A stretch of DNA of 64,000 nucleotides from Advenella kashmirensis WT001 (GCF_000219915.2 NC_017964.1:806001-870000); one strand, 5' to 3'; positions 22,260-34,655 are shown, counted from the first letter of the stretch. The notes: a model not told the origin generated them from the letters alone. Program-made: numbers and translations.

Positions 22260-23039
22260 ATGTCAGAAGAATTTGTCTTATCGCGTATCGAAGGCGCTGT
22301 CGGCGTCATTACCATCAATCGCCCCAAGGTCCTGAATGCGCTTAGCAATGAGTTGATGCACGTGCTCAGCCAGGCGTTGCTGGCCATGCAGGCAGACAGC
22401 AATGTCAATGTCATTGTGTTGACCGGTTCCGACAAGGCTTTTGCCGCCGGCGCCGATATCTCGGCCATGAAAGACTGGGACTATATGGATGTCTATAAAA
22501 GCAATTACATCGGCGGCGATTGGGAAACCATGAAAAATGTCATTCGCAAGCCAGTTATTGCGGCAGTCTCGGGTTATGCGCTGGGTGGGGGTTGCGAGCT
22601 GGCCATGATGTGCGACACCATCTATGCGGCCGAAAGCGCTCGCTTCGGTCAACCCGAAATCAAGCTGGGGACCATCCCTGGCCTGGGCGGCACGCAACGG
22701 CTGACCCGCGCAGTAGGCAAGGCCAAGGCCATGGATCTGGTGCTCACCGGTCGCATGATGGACGCCAAGGAAGCGGAAAGCGCCGGGCTGGTTGCCCGGG
22801 TCCTGCCGGTCGACAATTTTCTCGATGAGGTGATCGAGATCGCACAGGGCATGGCCGGCATGTCGCAGACCACGCTTATGATGGCCAAGGAATGCGTCAA
22901 TGTGGCACTGGAAACAACACTTGAGCAGGGCCTGTTGTTTGAACGCCGTGTATTTCACGCAACGTTTGCCACAAAGGACCAGAAAGAGGGAATGGACGCC
23001 TTTGTTGGCAAGCGTGCGCCTGCCTTCAATAATATGTAA
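22260..23039 (+). CDS. Enoyl-CoA hydratase/isomerase family protein
   Basis: Crotonase-fold enzyme, 259 residues, probably hydrating 2-enoyl-CoA in fatty acid or aromatic acid breakdown. The oxyanion-hole segments are KAFAAGADISAM and SGYALGGGCELAMMCD; both catalytic Glu positions appear (GGGCELAM and GQPEIKLGTIPGLGGTQRL), which supports true hydratase activity. GGGAGA lies 9 bases before the ATG. It stands alone before the ATP synthase operon. Confidence 0.92.
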   Translation: MSEEFVLSRIEGAVGVITINRPKVLNALSNELMHVLSQALLAMQADSNVNVIVLTGSDKAFAAGADISAMKDWDYMDVYKSNYIGGDWETMKNVIRKPVIAAVSGYALGGGCELAMMCDTIYAAESARFGQPEIKLGTIPGLGGTQRLTRAVGKAKAMDLVLTGRMMDAKEAESAGLVARVLPVDNFLDEVIEIAQGMAGMSQTTLMMAKECVNVALETTLEQGLLFERRVFHATFATKDQKEGMDAFVGKRAPAFNNM

Positions 23040-23056
23040 GAAAACGTCCCCGCGTC

Positions 23057-23086
23057 TTGCCTATGACTTGAAATATACGATATACT
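23057..23086 (+). promoter_or_regulatory. Candidate sigma-70 promoter of the atp operon
   Basis: TTGCCT (23057-23062) and TATACT (23081-23086) are separated by 18 bases, about 77 bp before atpI. Five of six -10 bases and four of six -35 bases match the consensus. It lies in the short gap after the enoyl-CoA hydratase gene, where the operon must start. Confidence 0.5.
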
Positions 23087-23162
23087 TCTATGGCTTAACT
23101 GAATGCTAAAACCGTTATGAACGGCGCGGGGGCTTTACTTTACTTATGAATCATCCATCGGC

Positions 23163-23747
23163 ATGAGTCATCAAACGGGAGCAACCGAACCAGATCGTAC
23201 GAAGCATTTGCCGGAAAGGTCGGTTTTGCAGTCCGGGGTGTCCACAGATGCGCCCGTTGCCAATAACCAACACACCGCAGTAGGAAAGGCTGCGCCGGTA
23301 ATGTCAGAAAAAGCACAAACAACGCCACAGGAAGCGCGTCCACTGAGTCTGACTCCACAAGAGCGGGCCAGAATGAACGCAAGGGCGGCAAGGGGCCTGG
23401 TTAATTTGGTGCTGGCACAAGCGGCGTTGCTGCTGGTAACAGCACTGGTAAGCTGGCTTGTCGCGGGGGGCTATGCAGCGCTATCGGCGCTGGCCGGGGG
23501 GTTGATTTATCTGATCCCATCCTCGTTCGCTGCTCTTCATATGCTTGTAAAGATTTACAGTCAGGCTAATGCCGGTGCGCTTACGTTCTTCTGGACGCAA
23601 GCGCTGAAGATTGGCGGAACGCTGGCATTGCTGGCTCTGGTGGTCAGGTTCGCGGGAGCCTACCTTGTCTGGCCTGCGCTGCTGATTGGGCTTGTTGTTG
23701 TATTGAAGGGGTATGTCCTGCTGCTTGTGTTGAATAAACTCAGGTAG
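23163..23747 (+). CDS. atpI: ATP synthase subunit I (assembly factor)
   Basis: Small membrane protein encoded first in atp operons; helps assemble the c-ring. 194 residues with four hydrophobic segments from about residue 80 (LVLAQAALLLVTALVSWLVAGG, ALSALAGGLIYLIPSSFAALHM, GGTLALLALVVRF, and the last ending LVVVLKGYVLLL). The first 75 residues are hydrophilic and unusually long for AtpI, so a later start such as the in-frame ATG beginning MSEKAQ is possible. It is 65 bp from atpB. Confidence 0.85.
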   Translation: MSHQTGATEPDRTKHLPERSVLQSGVSTDAPVANNQHTAVGKAAPVMSEKAQTTPQEARPLSLTPQERARMNARAARGLVNLVLAQAALLLVTALVSWLVAGGYAALSALAGGLIYLIPSSFAALHMLVKIYSQANAGALTFFWTQALKIGGTLALLALVVRFAGAYLVWPALLIGLVVVLKGYVLLLVLNKLR

Positions 23748-23812
23748 TCAGACATAAATGGGATAAATCAAAATGCAGCCTGAACCGGCTGCGCATTTGG
23801 AGTACGTACTAA

Positions 23813-24700
<888 letters not shown>

Positions 24701-24813
24701 GGTTTCGTCATAGCAGATTCTGTTATGCCGTAGTCGGCAGATCGGAAATTAACAACCGGTCTGCCAAATTTTAAGCAGTAATTTTCCATCTTTAAATTGT
24801 TTTAGGTTCATAA

Positions 24814-25071
<258 letters not shown>

Positions 25072-25084
25072 TAACAAGACGTAA

Positions 25085-25144
25085 GGCCATCTTCGGATGG
25101 TGGTGAACAAGATGGAATAGCGAACCCTGACATTCAGGGTTCGC
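25085..25144 (+). promoter_or_regulatory. Two hairpins in the atpE-atpF spacer
   Basis: The first is CCATC-TTCG-GATGG (25087-25100), a stem closed by the very stable C(UUCG)G tetraloop. The second is a perfect 11-bp stem, GCGAACCCTGA (25120-25130) with TCAGGGTTCGC (25134-25144). Neither is followed by a T run, so they are more likely to protect the 3' end of a processed atpE message or slow ribosomes than to terminate. Confidence 0.55.
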
Positions 25145-25216
25145 CAATGACAAAAGTTCAAGTAAATTTCAGGATTTCGCCCAGGCGAAACCGCCCATTA
25201 TTGAAGGGAAACGACC

Positions 25217-25686
25217 GTGAATTTAAACGCGACGCTCTTTTTCCAGACGCTCGTTTTTTTGTGCTGGCGTGGTTCACGATGAAATTCGTGTGGCCTCCGC
25301 TGATCAAGGCCATTGAAGAACGTCGTCAGAAGATTGCCGATGGTCTGGCTGCAGCCGACAAAGGCAAAGCGGATCTCGCTCAGTCCCAGGCTCGTATCAG
25401 TCTGATCGAAGCCGATGCCAAGCAGCAAACACATGCTCGCTTGCAGGACGCTGAAAAACATGCTGCATCGATTGTTGATGCTGCCCGCGGAGAAGCCGAA
25501 ACTGAACGTTCACGCATCATCGCTCAGGCCCAACAGGATGCCGAGCGTGAAGTGCAGCGTGTACGGGACAGCCTGCGTGATGAAGTAGCTGCCCTTGCCG
25601 TCAAAGGCGCAGAGCAGATTCTCAAGCGCGAAGTCAATCCTCAGACGCATGCCGAGTTGCTGAACCAACTCAAGGCACAGCTTTAA
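25217..25686 (+). CDS. atpF: F0F1 ATP synthase subunit b (one frameshift at a T run)
   Basis: Peripheral stalk subunit: one N-terminal membrane helix and a long charged coiled coil. The expected start is GTG 25217 preceded by AAGGGAA, giving [20 protein letters not shown], but the frame breaks at a run of seven T (25254-25260). Eight T would join it to [23 protein letters not shown] and the rest, giving 156 residues, the usual length. An alternative ATG at 25147 reads through in the other frame but encodes an unrelated N-terminus without membrane helix. Probable sequence error. Confidence 0.92.
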
Positions 25687-25698
25687 TTCGGAAATACC

Positions 25699-26241
25699 AT
25701 GGCAGAACTATCAACCGTTGCCCGTCCGTACGCCGAGGCGCTTTTTGCCTCAGCGAAAAATGATCCGGCAGGTCTTGCTGCATGGTCGGATGCCGTCAAT
25801 GAGCTCGCGCAGCTTTCAAACATGAAAGATGTGCGTGAAGCGATGTCAGATCCGCAACTGGAAAGAAAAACAAAAGAAGACGTTTTTCTGGGCCTGCTCA
25901 AAACGTCCTTGTCGCAGCCAATGCGCAATTTCGTTGACCTGCTCATTGAAAACGATCGTCTTTTGCTCCTGCCACAAATCGCCGAGCAGTTCGAGGCGCT
26001 CAGAAACCGCAATGATGGAACTGCGCAGGCAGAAATCACCAGTGCTTTTGAGATGTCCGAAGCCCAGGTGCAGGAACTGATTGCCGGGCTGGAGAAAAAA
26101 TTCGGCGTTAAACTGAAGCCGGTTGTTACCGTTGATCCATCGCTTATCGGTGGCGTTCGCGTAACAGTAGGTGATCAGGTATTAGATACTTCCGTGCAGG
26201 CTCAGTTGAGCCGCCTGCGCGACACACTGGCGGCTCACTAA
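25699..26241 (+). CDS. atpH: F0F1 ATP synthase subunit delta
   Basis: Connects F1 to the b stalk. 180 residues, full length. The start [19 protein letters not shown] and the C-terminal [33 protein letters not shown] are typical of the family. It starts 12 bp after atpF, and atpA follows after 34 bp. Confidence 0.96.
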   Translation: MAELSTVARPYAEALFASAKNDPAGLAAWSDAVNELAQLSNMKDVREAMSDPQLERKTKEDVFLGLLKTSLSQPMRNFVDLLIENDRLLLLPQIAEQFEALRNRNDGTAQAEITSAFEMSEAQVQELIAGLEKKFGVKLKPVVTVDPSLIGGVRVTVGDQVLDTSVQAQLSRLRDTLAAH

Positions 26242-26275
26242 GCGCCATACATAACAGGATTTCAGGAGTCTGAAC

Positions 26276-27817
26276 ATGCAACTCAATCCGTCAGAAATCA
26301 GCGAACTGCTCAAAAGCCGTATTGAAGGCCTGGGCGCTTCTGCCGATGTTCGTACGCAAGGTACGGTTGTTTCCGTAACCGACGGTATTACCCGCGTCCA
26401 CGGTCTTTCCGATGTGATGCAAGGCGAAATGCTGGAGTTTCCCAATAACGTCTACGGTCTTGCTCTGAACCTCGAGCGTGACTCCGTGGGTGCCGTTATT
26501 CTGGGTGATTACACCGGCGTATCCGAAGGTGATCAAGTCAAAACTACCGGTCGTATTCTCGAAGTACCCGTTGGCCCCGAATTGCGCGGCCGCGTGGTCA
26601 ACGCACTGGGTCAGCCCATCGACGGTAAAGGTCCGGTCAATGCGAAAGCAACCGACATTATCGAGAAAGTGGCACCCGGCGTTATTGAGCGCCAGTCTGT
26701 TTCCCAGCCTCTGCAAACCGGTATTAAATCAATCGACTCCATGGTGCCTATCGGCCGTGGTCAGCGCGAACTGATTATTGGTGACCGCCAGACAGGTAAA
26801 ACTGCTGTTGCCATCGACGCGATCATCAGCCAGAAAGGCAAGAATGTTACCTGCGTTTACGTTGCTATCGGTCAGAAAGCCTCTACCGTGAACAACGTGG
26901 TGCGCAAGCTCGAAGAACTGGGCGCACTGGAATACACGATTGTTGTTGCAGCAACGGCATCTGACTCTGCTGCCATGCAGTATCTGTCAGCGTATGCTGG
27001 TTGCACCATGGGTGAATATTTCCGTGACCGCGGTGAAGACGCGCTGATCGTTTATGACGATCTGACCAAACAAGCCTGGGCATACCGTCAGGTTTCCCTG
27101 CTGCTGCGTCGTCCGCCAGGCCGTGAAGCCTATCCCGGGGACGTGTTCTATCTGCACTCCCGTCTGCTTGAGCGCGCAGCTCGCGTTAACGAAAATTACG
27201 TAGAAAAATTCACTAACGGCGAAGTGAAAGGTAAAACCGGTTCTCTGACCGCGCTGCCTATCATTGAAACCCAGGCAGGCGACGTTTCTGCGTTCGTTCC
27301 TACCAACGTGATCTCCATTACCGACGGCCAGATCTTCCTTGAGACCGATCTGTTCAACGCCGGTGTGCGTCCAGCGATCAACGCCGGTATCTCCGTTTCA
27401 CGGGTTGGCGGTGCAGCACAGACCAAAGTCATCAAAAAACTGTCCGGTGGTATTCGTACCGACCTGGCCCAGTATCGTGAATTGGCAGCCTTTGCCCAGT
27501 TTGCCTCCGACCTTGACGACGCAACACGCCGTCAGCTCGAGCGTGGTAAACGCGTGGTAGAACTGCTCTAGCAGTCTCAGTACCAGCCTTTGCAGGTTTG
27601 GGAACTGGCCGTCTCACTGTATGCGGTGAACAATGGCTACCTGGACGAAGTTGAAGTTGAAAAGGTCCTGTCATTCGAGAAAGGTCTGAAAGACGAGCTT
27701 AAGAACAAGCACGCTGATCTGATCGGCCGTATCGAAGATACAAAAGAACTGTCCAAAGAAGACGAAGCTGCATTGAAAGATATTGTTGCCAGCTTCAAAT
27801 CTGGTGGTTCATACTAA
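26276..27817 (+). CDS. atpA: F0F1 ATP synthase subunit alpha, interrupted by an in-frame TAG
   Basis: Nucleotide-binding subunit of F1. Walker [14 protein letters not shown], Walker B-like [16 protein letters not shown] and the Arg-bearing region [20 protein letters not shown] are present. The frame meets TAG at 27569-27571 after residue 431, yet the same frame continues with a perfect family C-terminus ([20 protein letters not shown]) to TAA 27815-27817, giving 513 positions in all. A Lys codon (AAG) is usual at this position, so one A-to-T change would explain the stop. The rest is intact and the operon is complete, so a sequencing error or natural readthrough is likelier than loss of function. 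No suppressor tRNA is seen here. Confidence 0.92.
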
Positions 27818-27884
27818 GTAAGTCCGTGAGGTGCAGGGCCTGTTGCCATGCACCTTCCTGAAATTGGTTTAACAGGAAAGCGAA

Positions 27885-28796
27885 ATGCCTGGAATCAAGG
27901 AAATTCGTACGAAGATCAAGAGCGTGCAAAACACGCGCAAGATCACCAAGGCCATGGAAATGGTGGCAGCATCCAAAATGCGCAAGGCGCAGGAAAGAAT
28001 GCGCGCCGGCCGTCCCTATGCCAAGAAAGTACGCGAAATCGCTGCACACATGATGCAAACGCATCCTGACTACCGTCATCCGTACATGGAAGAGCGTACA
28101 GATATCAAGGCGGTGGGTGTAGTGCTGGTCACCACAGACAAAGGTCTGTGCGGCGGCCTGAATACAAATATCTCCCGGCTGGTGCTGGCGCGTCTCAAGG
28201 AATTTGAAGCCAAGGGTATCAAGGTCCAGACGACTGCCCTGGGTAATAAAGGTTTGAGCCTGCTGACACGTATTGGCAGCAATTTGGTGTCCAACGAAGT
28301 GCAGCTTGGCGATCAGCCACACCTTGAACGCCTGATCGGCGCCCTCAAGGTGCAGCTTGATGATTATCTGGACGGCAAGATCGATGCCCTCTATGTGGCG
28401 TCCACGCATTTCGTGAACACCATGCGACAGGAGCCAACGATCATGCGTCTGTTGCCGTTGCCGGATGGCCTGAAGGATCCGTTTGTCGCCGGTGCTGCAA
28501 AAGCCGAAGACGAAGAAGCTGCGATCGAATCGAGCTACCAGTGGGACTACATCTTCGAGCCCGATGCCAAATCGGTCATCGACGATCTGCTGGCCCGTTA
28601 CGTTGAGGGTCTGGTGTATCAGGCAGTTGCGGAAAATATGGCGTCAGAGCAGTCGGCACGGATGGTGGCGATGAAGGCTGCGTCGGACAATGCAAAGAAA
28701 GTGATTGGAGAACTGCAACTGGTTTACAACAAAACCCGTCAGGCATCCATCACTAAAGAAATTTCAGAAATCGTGGGGGGCGCCGCGGCCGTGTAA
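27885..28796 (+). CDS. atpG: F0F1 ATP synthase subunit gamma
   Basis: Central rotor shaft. 303 residues. N-terminal helix [32 protein letters not shown] and C-terminal helix [21 protein letters not shown] are the conserved coiled-coil parts, with [10 protein letters not shown] between. An insertion around residues 200-215 ([15 protein letters not shown]) is usual for betaproteobacteria. Intact. Confidence 0.96.
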   Translation: MPGIKEIRTKIKSVQNTRKITKAMEMVAASKMRKAQERMRAGRPYAKKVREIAAHMMQTHPDYRHPYMEERTDIKAVGVVLVTTDKGLCGGLNTNISRLVLARLKEFEAKGIKVQTTALGNKGLSLLTRIGSNLVSNEVQLGDQPHLERLIGALKVQLDDYLDGKIDALYVASTHFVNTMRQEPTIMRLLPLPDGLKDPFVAGAAKAEDEEAAIESSYQWDYIFEPDAKSVIDDLLARYVEGLVYQAVAENMASEQSARMVAMKAASDNAKKVIGELQLVYNKTRQASITKEISEIVGGAAAV

Positions 28797-28842
28797 CCTT
28801 CGGGTCAACACCAACCGGCATCTTTCAATCGTTATTAAGTAA

Positions 28843-30252
<1,410 letters not shown>

Positions 30253-30261
30253 GGAATAGCT

Positions 30262-30690
30262 ATGGCTACTTTACTCAAAGTAGATGTTGTCAGTGCTGAA
30301 GCATCCATCTTCTCGGGCGAAGCCAAGTTTGTGTCTTTGCCGGGTGAAAGCGGTGAGCTGGGCGTTCTGCCCGGCCACACGCCGCTGATCTCCAAGGTCC
30401 GTCCAGGTACGTTGAAAATCGTACGTGAAGACGGAACAGAAGAGCTGGTGTTTGTAGCCGGTGGTATTCTTGAAGTGCAACCATTTGGCGTTACAGTTCT
30501 GTCCGACACGGCAATCCGTGCGGCAGATCTGGACGAAGCCAAGGCCGAGAAGGCTCGCCAGCAGGCGCTGGAAGCACTCGAGAACGCACACGACAAGCAG
30601 GATATTGCCGCTGTCGAAGCCGAACTGGCCATGCTGGCAGCGCAGGTTGCTGCAGCTCGTCGATTGGCCAACATGAAAAATCGTCACTGA
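30262..30690 (+). CDS. atpC: F0F1 ATP synthase subunit epsilon
   Basis: Inhibitory subunit at the foot of the shaft. 142 residues: N-terminal beta sandwich ([34 protein letters not shown]) and C-terminal two-helix domain ([18 protein letters not shown]). It starts 9 bp after atpD and ends the operon. Confidence 0.96.
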   Translation: MATLLKVDVVSAEASIFSGEAKFVSLPGESGELGVLPGHTPLISKVRPGTLKIVREDGTEELVFVAGGILEVQPFGVTVLSDTAIRAADLDEAKAEKARQQALEALENAHDKQDIAAVEAELAMLAAQVAAARRLANMKNRH

Positions 30691-30720
30691 TTCTTCATTG
30701 TTACTGCGGTACTGTCAGTA

Positions 30721-30755
30721 AAAACAAAAGACGCCCTGGTGGCGTCTTTTGTTTT
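30721..30755. terminator. Strong rho-independent terminator after atpC
   Basis: A perfect 15-bp inverted repeat, AAAACAAAAGACGCC against GGCGTCTTTTGTTTT, with a 5-base loop. The A/T-rich flanks give a T run on both strands, so it can stop the atp operon from the left and the ThDP enzyme gene from the right. Confidence 0.92.
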
Positions 30756-30881
30756 GTCTTCATGTTCATTGTCGATGCTGTCCGGCGCATACTATGTTCA
30801 ATGATTGTGCATGTGCTGATCTAGCGAATGCATGCTGACGGTTTGAAACGCTGGCTCCAAACCGTCAGTGCTTTTGCGCGA

Positions 30882-32570
30882 TTACTTCGCTTGTGATTTT
30901 TCTGCAGCAGCGCGCAGTTGATCCAGCGTCGCCGTGGGGGTAATGGCTTGCGGATCAATCAGGCAGTGCAAAATGGCCGGTTTGCCGCTGGCCACTGCTC
31001 GCTCAAATGCGGGCCCGAAATCTTCGTTTTTTTCCACCCGCTCTCCATGACCGCCAAACGCCACCGCGTAAGCGGCAAAGTCCGGATTCTGCAGATTGGT
31101 GGCGCTGACACGCCCCGGATAGTGCTTTTCCTGGTGCATGCGTATCGTGCCGTACATGCCGTTATCGAACACAAGCACAATAATATTCAAACCGTACTGT
31201 ACGGCGGTGGCAAACTCCTGACCGTGCATCAGGAAGCAGCCGTCACCGGCAAAGCAGACTACCTGCCGCTGTGGCATGACACGTTTGGCGCCTACGGCAG
31301 CTGGCGCCCCGTAGCCCATCGACCCGGAGGTAGGGGCCAATTGGGTATTGAAATGATTGTAGCGGTGAAAACGGTGCAGCCAGGTGGCATAGTTGCCGGC
31401 GCCATTGGTCATAATGGCGTCCGGTTCCAGATGGGTTTCAAGATACGCCATGACTTGACTCATTTGCAGGGCGCCGGGCGTACTCACAGACTGCGGATCG
31501 CTCCATGCCAGGTAGGCTGCATGGGCGGTGTCAACATAGTCCTTGCGCGCGTTCTGTTCGCTGGCAGCGAGTCCGGCGCAGGCATTGACAAACTGGGATG
31601 GGGTGGCATTGACGGCCAGTGCGGCCTGATACACACGGTTCAGTTCCTGGCTGTCCGGGTGGACGTGAATCAGTGTCTGTGTTGGTACAGGGATATCCAG
31701 CAGTGTGTAACTTTGCGAAGCGATTTCCGACATGCGCCCGCCCACCAGCAAAATCACGTCAGCTTCCTGCGCCATCTTGAGCAGTTTCGGATTGATGCCC
31801 AGGCCAATATCACCAACGAAATTGGGATGCGAGGACGGGAACAGATGCTGGCGGCGGAATTGGACCGCTACAGGAAGTTGCTGTTTTTCGGCAAAGCGTA
31901 CGAAATCATTGACGGCTTCTTGCGTCCAGCGTGAGCCGCCAAGAATGGCCAGCGGCTTTTTCGCATCCGCCAGCAGGGTGGCCATTTGTTTGATTTGTTC
32001 AGGAGCAGGCGCTGACTCTACCGGCTCTACGCGTGGCGCGTCCGCTACGGTGGCCAACTGCACCAGCATATCTTCGGGCAGGGCGATGACGACCGGCCCC
32101 GGGCGACCGGACATGGCCACGTGAAACGCGCGGGCGACAAGTTCGGGAATGCGCGCCGCATCATCGATTTCAGTGGTCCATTTGGTCTGCGTGCTAAAAA
32201 CGGCGCGGTAATCCACTTCCTGGAAGGCTTCGCGCTCGCGCATGCCGGTTTCAATTTGCCCGACAAAGACGATAAGCGGCGTGGAATCCTGTTTGGCGAT
32301 GTGGATACCTGCCAGCGCGTTAGAGGCGCCCGGACCACGGGTCACCATGCAGATGCCAGGCCGGCCCGTGAGCTTGCCGTGAGCTTCTGCCATCATGGCT
32401 GCGCCGCCTTCCTGGCGGCACACCGTGACATTGATGCTGGCGTCGTGCAACGCATCCAAAACGGCCAGGTAGCTTTCACCTGGAACACAAAAGACATGAT
32501 CAACGCCCTGACGGACGAGTTGATCTACGATAATTTCTCCACCGGGACGACTCTGGCTATTGTTTTGCAT
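30882..32570 (-). CDS. Thiamine diphosphate-dependent enzyme, acetolactate synthase-like
   Basis: 562 residues with all three ThDP-enzyme domains: PYR domain with the activating Glu in CRQEGGAAMMAEAHGKLTG, central domain, and PP domain with the cofactor motif GDGCFLMHGQEFATA ending VFDNGMYGT. It resembles IlvB/IlvG large subunits and related decarboxylases. No small regulatory subunit gene is adjacent and it stands alone, divergent from a Bug binding protein, which points to a catabolic enzyme rather than branched-chain amino acid synthesis (inference). The substrate is not known. Intact frame. Confidence 0.85.
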   Translation of the reverse strand: MQNNSQSRPGGEIIVDQLVRQGVDHVFCVPGESYLAVLDALHDASINVTVCRQEGGAAMMAEAHGKLTGRPGICMVTRGPGASNALAGIHIAKQDSTPLIVFVGQIETGMREREAFQEVDYRAVFSTQTKWTTEIDDAARIPELVARAFHVAMSGRPGPVVIALPEDMLVQLATVADAPRVEPVESAPAPEQIKQMATLLADAKKPLAILGGSRWTQEAVNDFVRFAEKQQLPVAVQFRRQHLFPSSHPNFVGDIGLGINPKLLKMAQEADVILLVGGRMSEIASQSYTLLDIPVPTQTLIHVHPDSQELNRVYQAALAVNATPSQFVNACAGLAASEQNARKDYVDTAHAAYLAWSDPQSVSTPGALQMSQVMAYLETHLEPDAIMTNGAGNYATWLHRFHRYNHFNTQLAPTSGSMGYGAPAAVGAKRVMPQRQVVCFAGDGCFLMHGQEFATAVQYGLNIIVLVFDNGMYGTIRMHQEKHYPGRVSATNLQNPDFAAYAVAFGGHGERVEKNEDFGPAFERAVASGKPAILHCLIDPQAITPTATLDQLRAAAEKSQAK

Positions 32571-32692
32571 GAGTGTTCTATAATTTCAGTTGTGAAAGGA
32601 ATGCTGTCCATGATTCCAAATCCGCGTGTCGCTTGTGTCGCACGCACAATCACAGACAACATCATCATTGTAAAGTATAGGCGATATAGAAT

Positions 32693-33688
32693 ATGAATTT
32701 GACTCCGAAAGGTTTTTTCCCGCGCGCTTTTTCGATCGCGGCTGGCTTGGGATTGCTGGCTGCAGTAAATACCGCGTTTGCACAGGAAGAAGCATATCCA
32801 TCAAAACCGGTGACGGTACTGGTCGGCTTTGCGGCCGGCGGCACCACTGACGTGCTGGCCCGCATTGTGGCCAAGGGCCTGGGCGAAGAGCTTGGCGAGA
32901 GCTTCGTGGTCGAGAACAAACTGGGCGCCGGCAGCAATATTGCGACGGACCAGCTGCTGCGCAGGAAACCAGACGGCTATAGCCTGATGATGATGGCGGT
33001 AACGACCACAATCAACCAGACGCTGTACAAAAACGCGCGCTTCAATATTGAAAAGGATATCGAACCCATCGTTTTGGTTGCCAAAGTGCCTAATATCCTG
33101 GTCGCCAGCAAAAATACGCCCTATAACAACCTGAAAGAATTCGTTGAATACGCCAAGGCCAACCCTGGCAAGGTAAACTACGGATCGTCCGGCGCCGGTA
33201 CTTCCATTCACCTGGCCGGCGAGTTGTTCAAACAGCAGGCCGGTATCGACATGCTGCACATTCCGTTCAGCGGTAGCGGCCCGTCCATGACAGCACTGGT
33301 CGGTGGCCAGACTGACGTCGTGTTCGAGAATATGCCCGCTGCCGTACCGCAAATCAAGGCAGGCAAGATTAAAGCCTTTGCCGTAACAACAGACAAGCGC
33401 TCAGAAGCATTCCCCGACGTTCCTACCCTGAAGGAGTCTGGCTATCCGCAGTTTAACGTATCTTCATGGTTTGGCCTGGTGGCGCCCAAAGGTACGCCCA
33501 AGCCGATTATCGATAAAATCAACGCAACCGTGGAAAAAATTCTGGCCAAGCCTGAAGTGATCAAGCAGCTCGAAGGGCTGGGCGCGACAGCAGAAAAAAA
33601 TACACCCGCAGAGTTCGCAAAATTCGTCTCTGACGAAACCAAAACTTGGGGTGAGGTTATTCGCAAGGGTAATATTTCAATTGAATAA
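32693..33688 (+). CDS. Bug/TctC-type tripartite tricarboxylate transporter substrate-binding protein
   Basis: Periplasmic binding protein, 331 residues, of a family greatly expanded in Alcaligenaceae. Signal peptide ending AAVNTAFAQ; then YPSKPVTVLVGFAAGGTTDVLARIVAKGL, ENKLGAGSNIATDQL and KVNYGSSGAGTSIHLAGELF, all typical of TctC. No TctA/TctB membrane genes are near. It is divergent from the ThDP enzyme gene across 122 bp, so the two may share a regulator and a substrate (inference). Confidence 0.92.
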   Translation: MNLTPKGFFPRAFSIAAGLGLLAAVNTAFAQEEAYPSKPVTVLVGFAAGGTTDVLARIVAKGLGEELGESFVVENKLGAGSNIATDQLLRRKPDGYSLMMMAVTTTINQTLYKNARFNIEKDIEPIVLVAKVPNILVASKNTPYNNLKEFVEYAKANPGKVNYGSSGAGTSIHLAGELFKQQAGIDMLHIPFSGSGPSMTALVGGQTDVVFENMPAAVPQIKAGKIKAFAVTTDKRSEAFPDVPTLKESGYPQFNVSSWFGLVAPKGTPKPIIDKINATVEKILAKPEVIKQLEGLGATAEKNTPAEFAKFVSDETKTWGEVIRKGNISIE

Positions 33689-33741
33689 CTGAGCAGCAGC
33701 TGGCACGCGAAGCCCAGGCTTTTCGTTCCGGCACTTAACAG

Positions 33742-33778
33742 AAACGGCAGCAGGGCGCAGGCTCCTGTTGCCGTTTTT
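33742..33778 (+). terminator. Rho-independent terminator after the Bug gene
   Basis: AAACGGCAGCAGG (33742-33754) pairs with CCTGTTGCCGTTT with a single G-T pair, followed by TTTTT. It is 53 bp after the stop of the binding-protein gene. Confidence 0.85.
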
Positions 33779-34412
33779 CATTATGTTGCGCGCATTACAG
33801 CGCTCATTATGCTCATCGGGAATCTCTTAACGCCAGATCGCGGCAAGGAAAGAAGCGTTACTGCCTGGAGTGCCAAAGCGAATCGCCAGTAACGCAAGCG
33901 CAATAGACGCAAGCCGATTGGATTGAGCAGGTTATTGTGTTGCGCCTGATTGCAAATGCCCTTTCGGAGGGATAGTGCGCGCGTAAATCGGTATTTTTAT
34001 TTATTGTTATTGGAAGGTTGGTGTTGCCGCCAGTAATGTGACATTTGACACAAAACAGCCATGCGACGTCCGCTTTTTATGCAAGCAGTGACGGTAAAAG
34101 GCGGGGAGCGTTGTAGCGACTGCATCGGCGCTTGCCTGCTGCAGGCATATGCCACGGGAATATATTCAGATGGGTAAATGAATCGAATATGGTGGCGTGT
34201 ATGCCCCTTATCCTCATCTGTACGGGCCTGGTTGCCAAACCGGCATGTCATCCGCCTGCATGACAACAACTGTCTTGTTGCTGCAGGTTCAATTGCAGGC
34301 AGATGCGCCGTCAGTCAATCACCCGTTTGGCGTACGATTATGTCCGCCACATTTATTACTGCACTTCGATTTCTTGTACCCGCGTCTGTTGTCGCAGGAA
34401 CGGTCAAGCTGA
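33779..34412. other. Gene-free stretch of about 630 bp with an isolated inverted repeat
   Basis: No convincing coding frame: the short open frames lack ribosome sites and recognisable domains. The main structure is a perfect 9-bp inverted repeat, GCGTTACTG (33855-33863) and CAGTAACGC (33887-33895), separated by 23 bases. The stretch from 33990 to 34020 is A/T rich. It could hold a small RNA or the remains of a lost gene; nothing further can be supported. Confidence 0.4.
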
Positions 34413-34655
34413 TTACCAGCTGAAACCGCCTTCGGAATCGGTGTCGTCAATCGCTTTTTCTGTTTCCTTGATCATGTCATACATCATGACGCAAGCTGCG
34501 GCCACAGAGGTGGCGATGGCTTTGACCAGCGCGGTCAGGCTCAATGCGCGCTCTTCGTTGATTGCGTTGTGGATCAATTCACGTTCCATGGAATCACTGA
34601 AAGCAAGTTCCGGGGTGTCGCTCATTGCAAGGGCGTTTTTCATAGAAATGTTCAT
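34413..34655 (-). CDS. Small protein of unknown function (80 residues)
   Basis: I do not recognise the family. The 80-residue product has an acidic, helix-prone first half (TPELAFSDSMERELIHNAINEERAL), then a mildly hydrophobic stretch LTALVKAIATSVAAACVMMYDMI (about 43-65) and an acidic tail rich in Asp and Glu. It is probably real because AAGGAA precedes ATG 34655 and a good promoter with a perfect -10 TATAAT lies 44 bp upstream (34699-34727). The hydrophobic part is too weak to call a membrane segment with confidence. Confidence 0.6.
   Translation of the reverse strand: MNISMKNALAMSDTPELAFSDSMERELIHNAINEERALSLTALVKAIATSVAAACVMMYDMIKETEKAIDDTDSEGGFSW

Noticed and set aside
25147..25260. ATG 25147 as the start of atpF.
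   Set aside because: The resulting N-terminus is basic and lacks the membrane helix of subunit b; GTG 25217 with AAGGGAA gives the conserved start once one T is restored.
30918..31934. A 338-codon open frame on the plus strand opposite the ThDP enzyme gene.
   Set aside because: The minus-strand gene has full-length homology with all ThDP motifs; the opposite frame has no recognisable motif or ribosome site and arises from codon bias in G/C-rich DNA.
34178..34423. An 81-codon plus-strand frame in the gene-free stretch.
   Set aside because: No ribosome-binding site and no recognisable features; composition looks non-coding.
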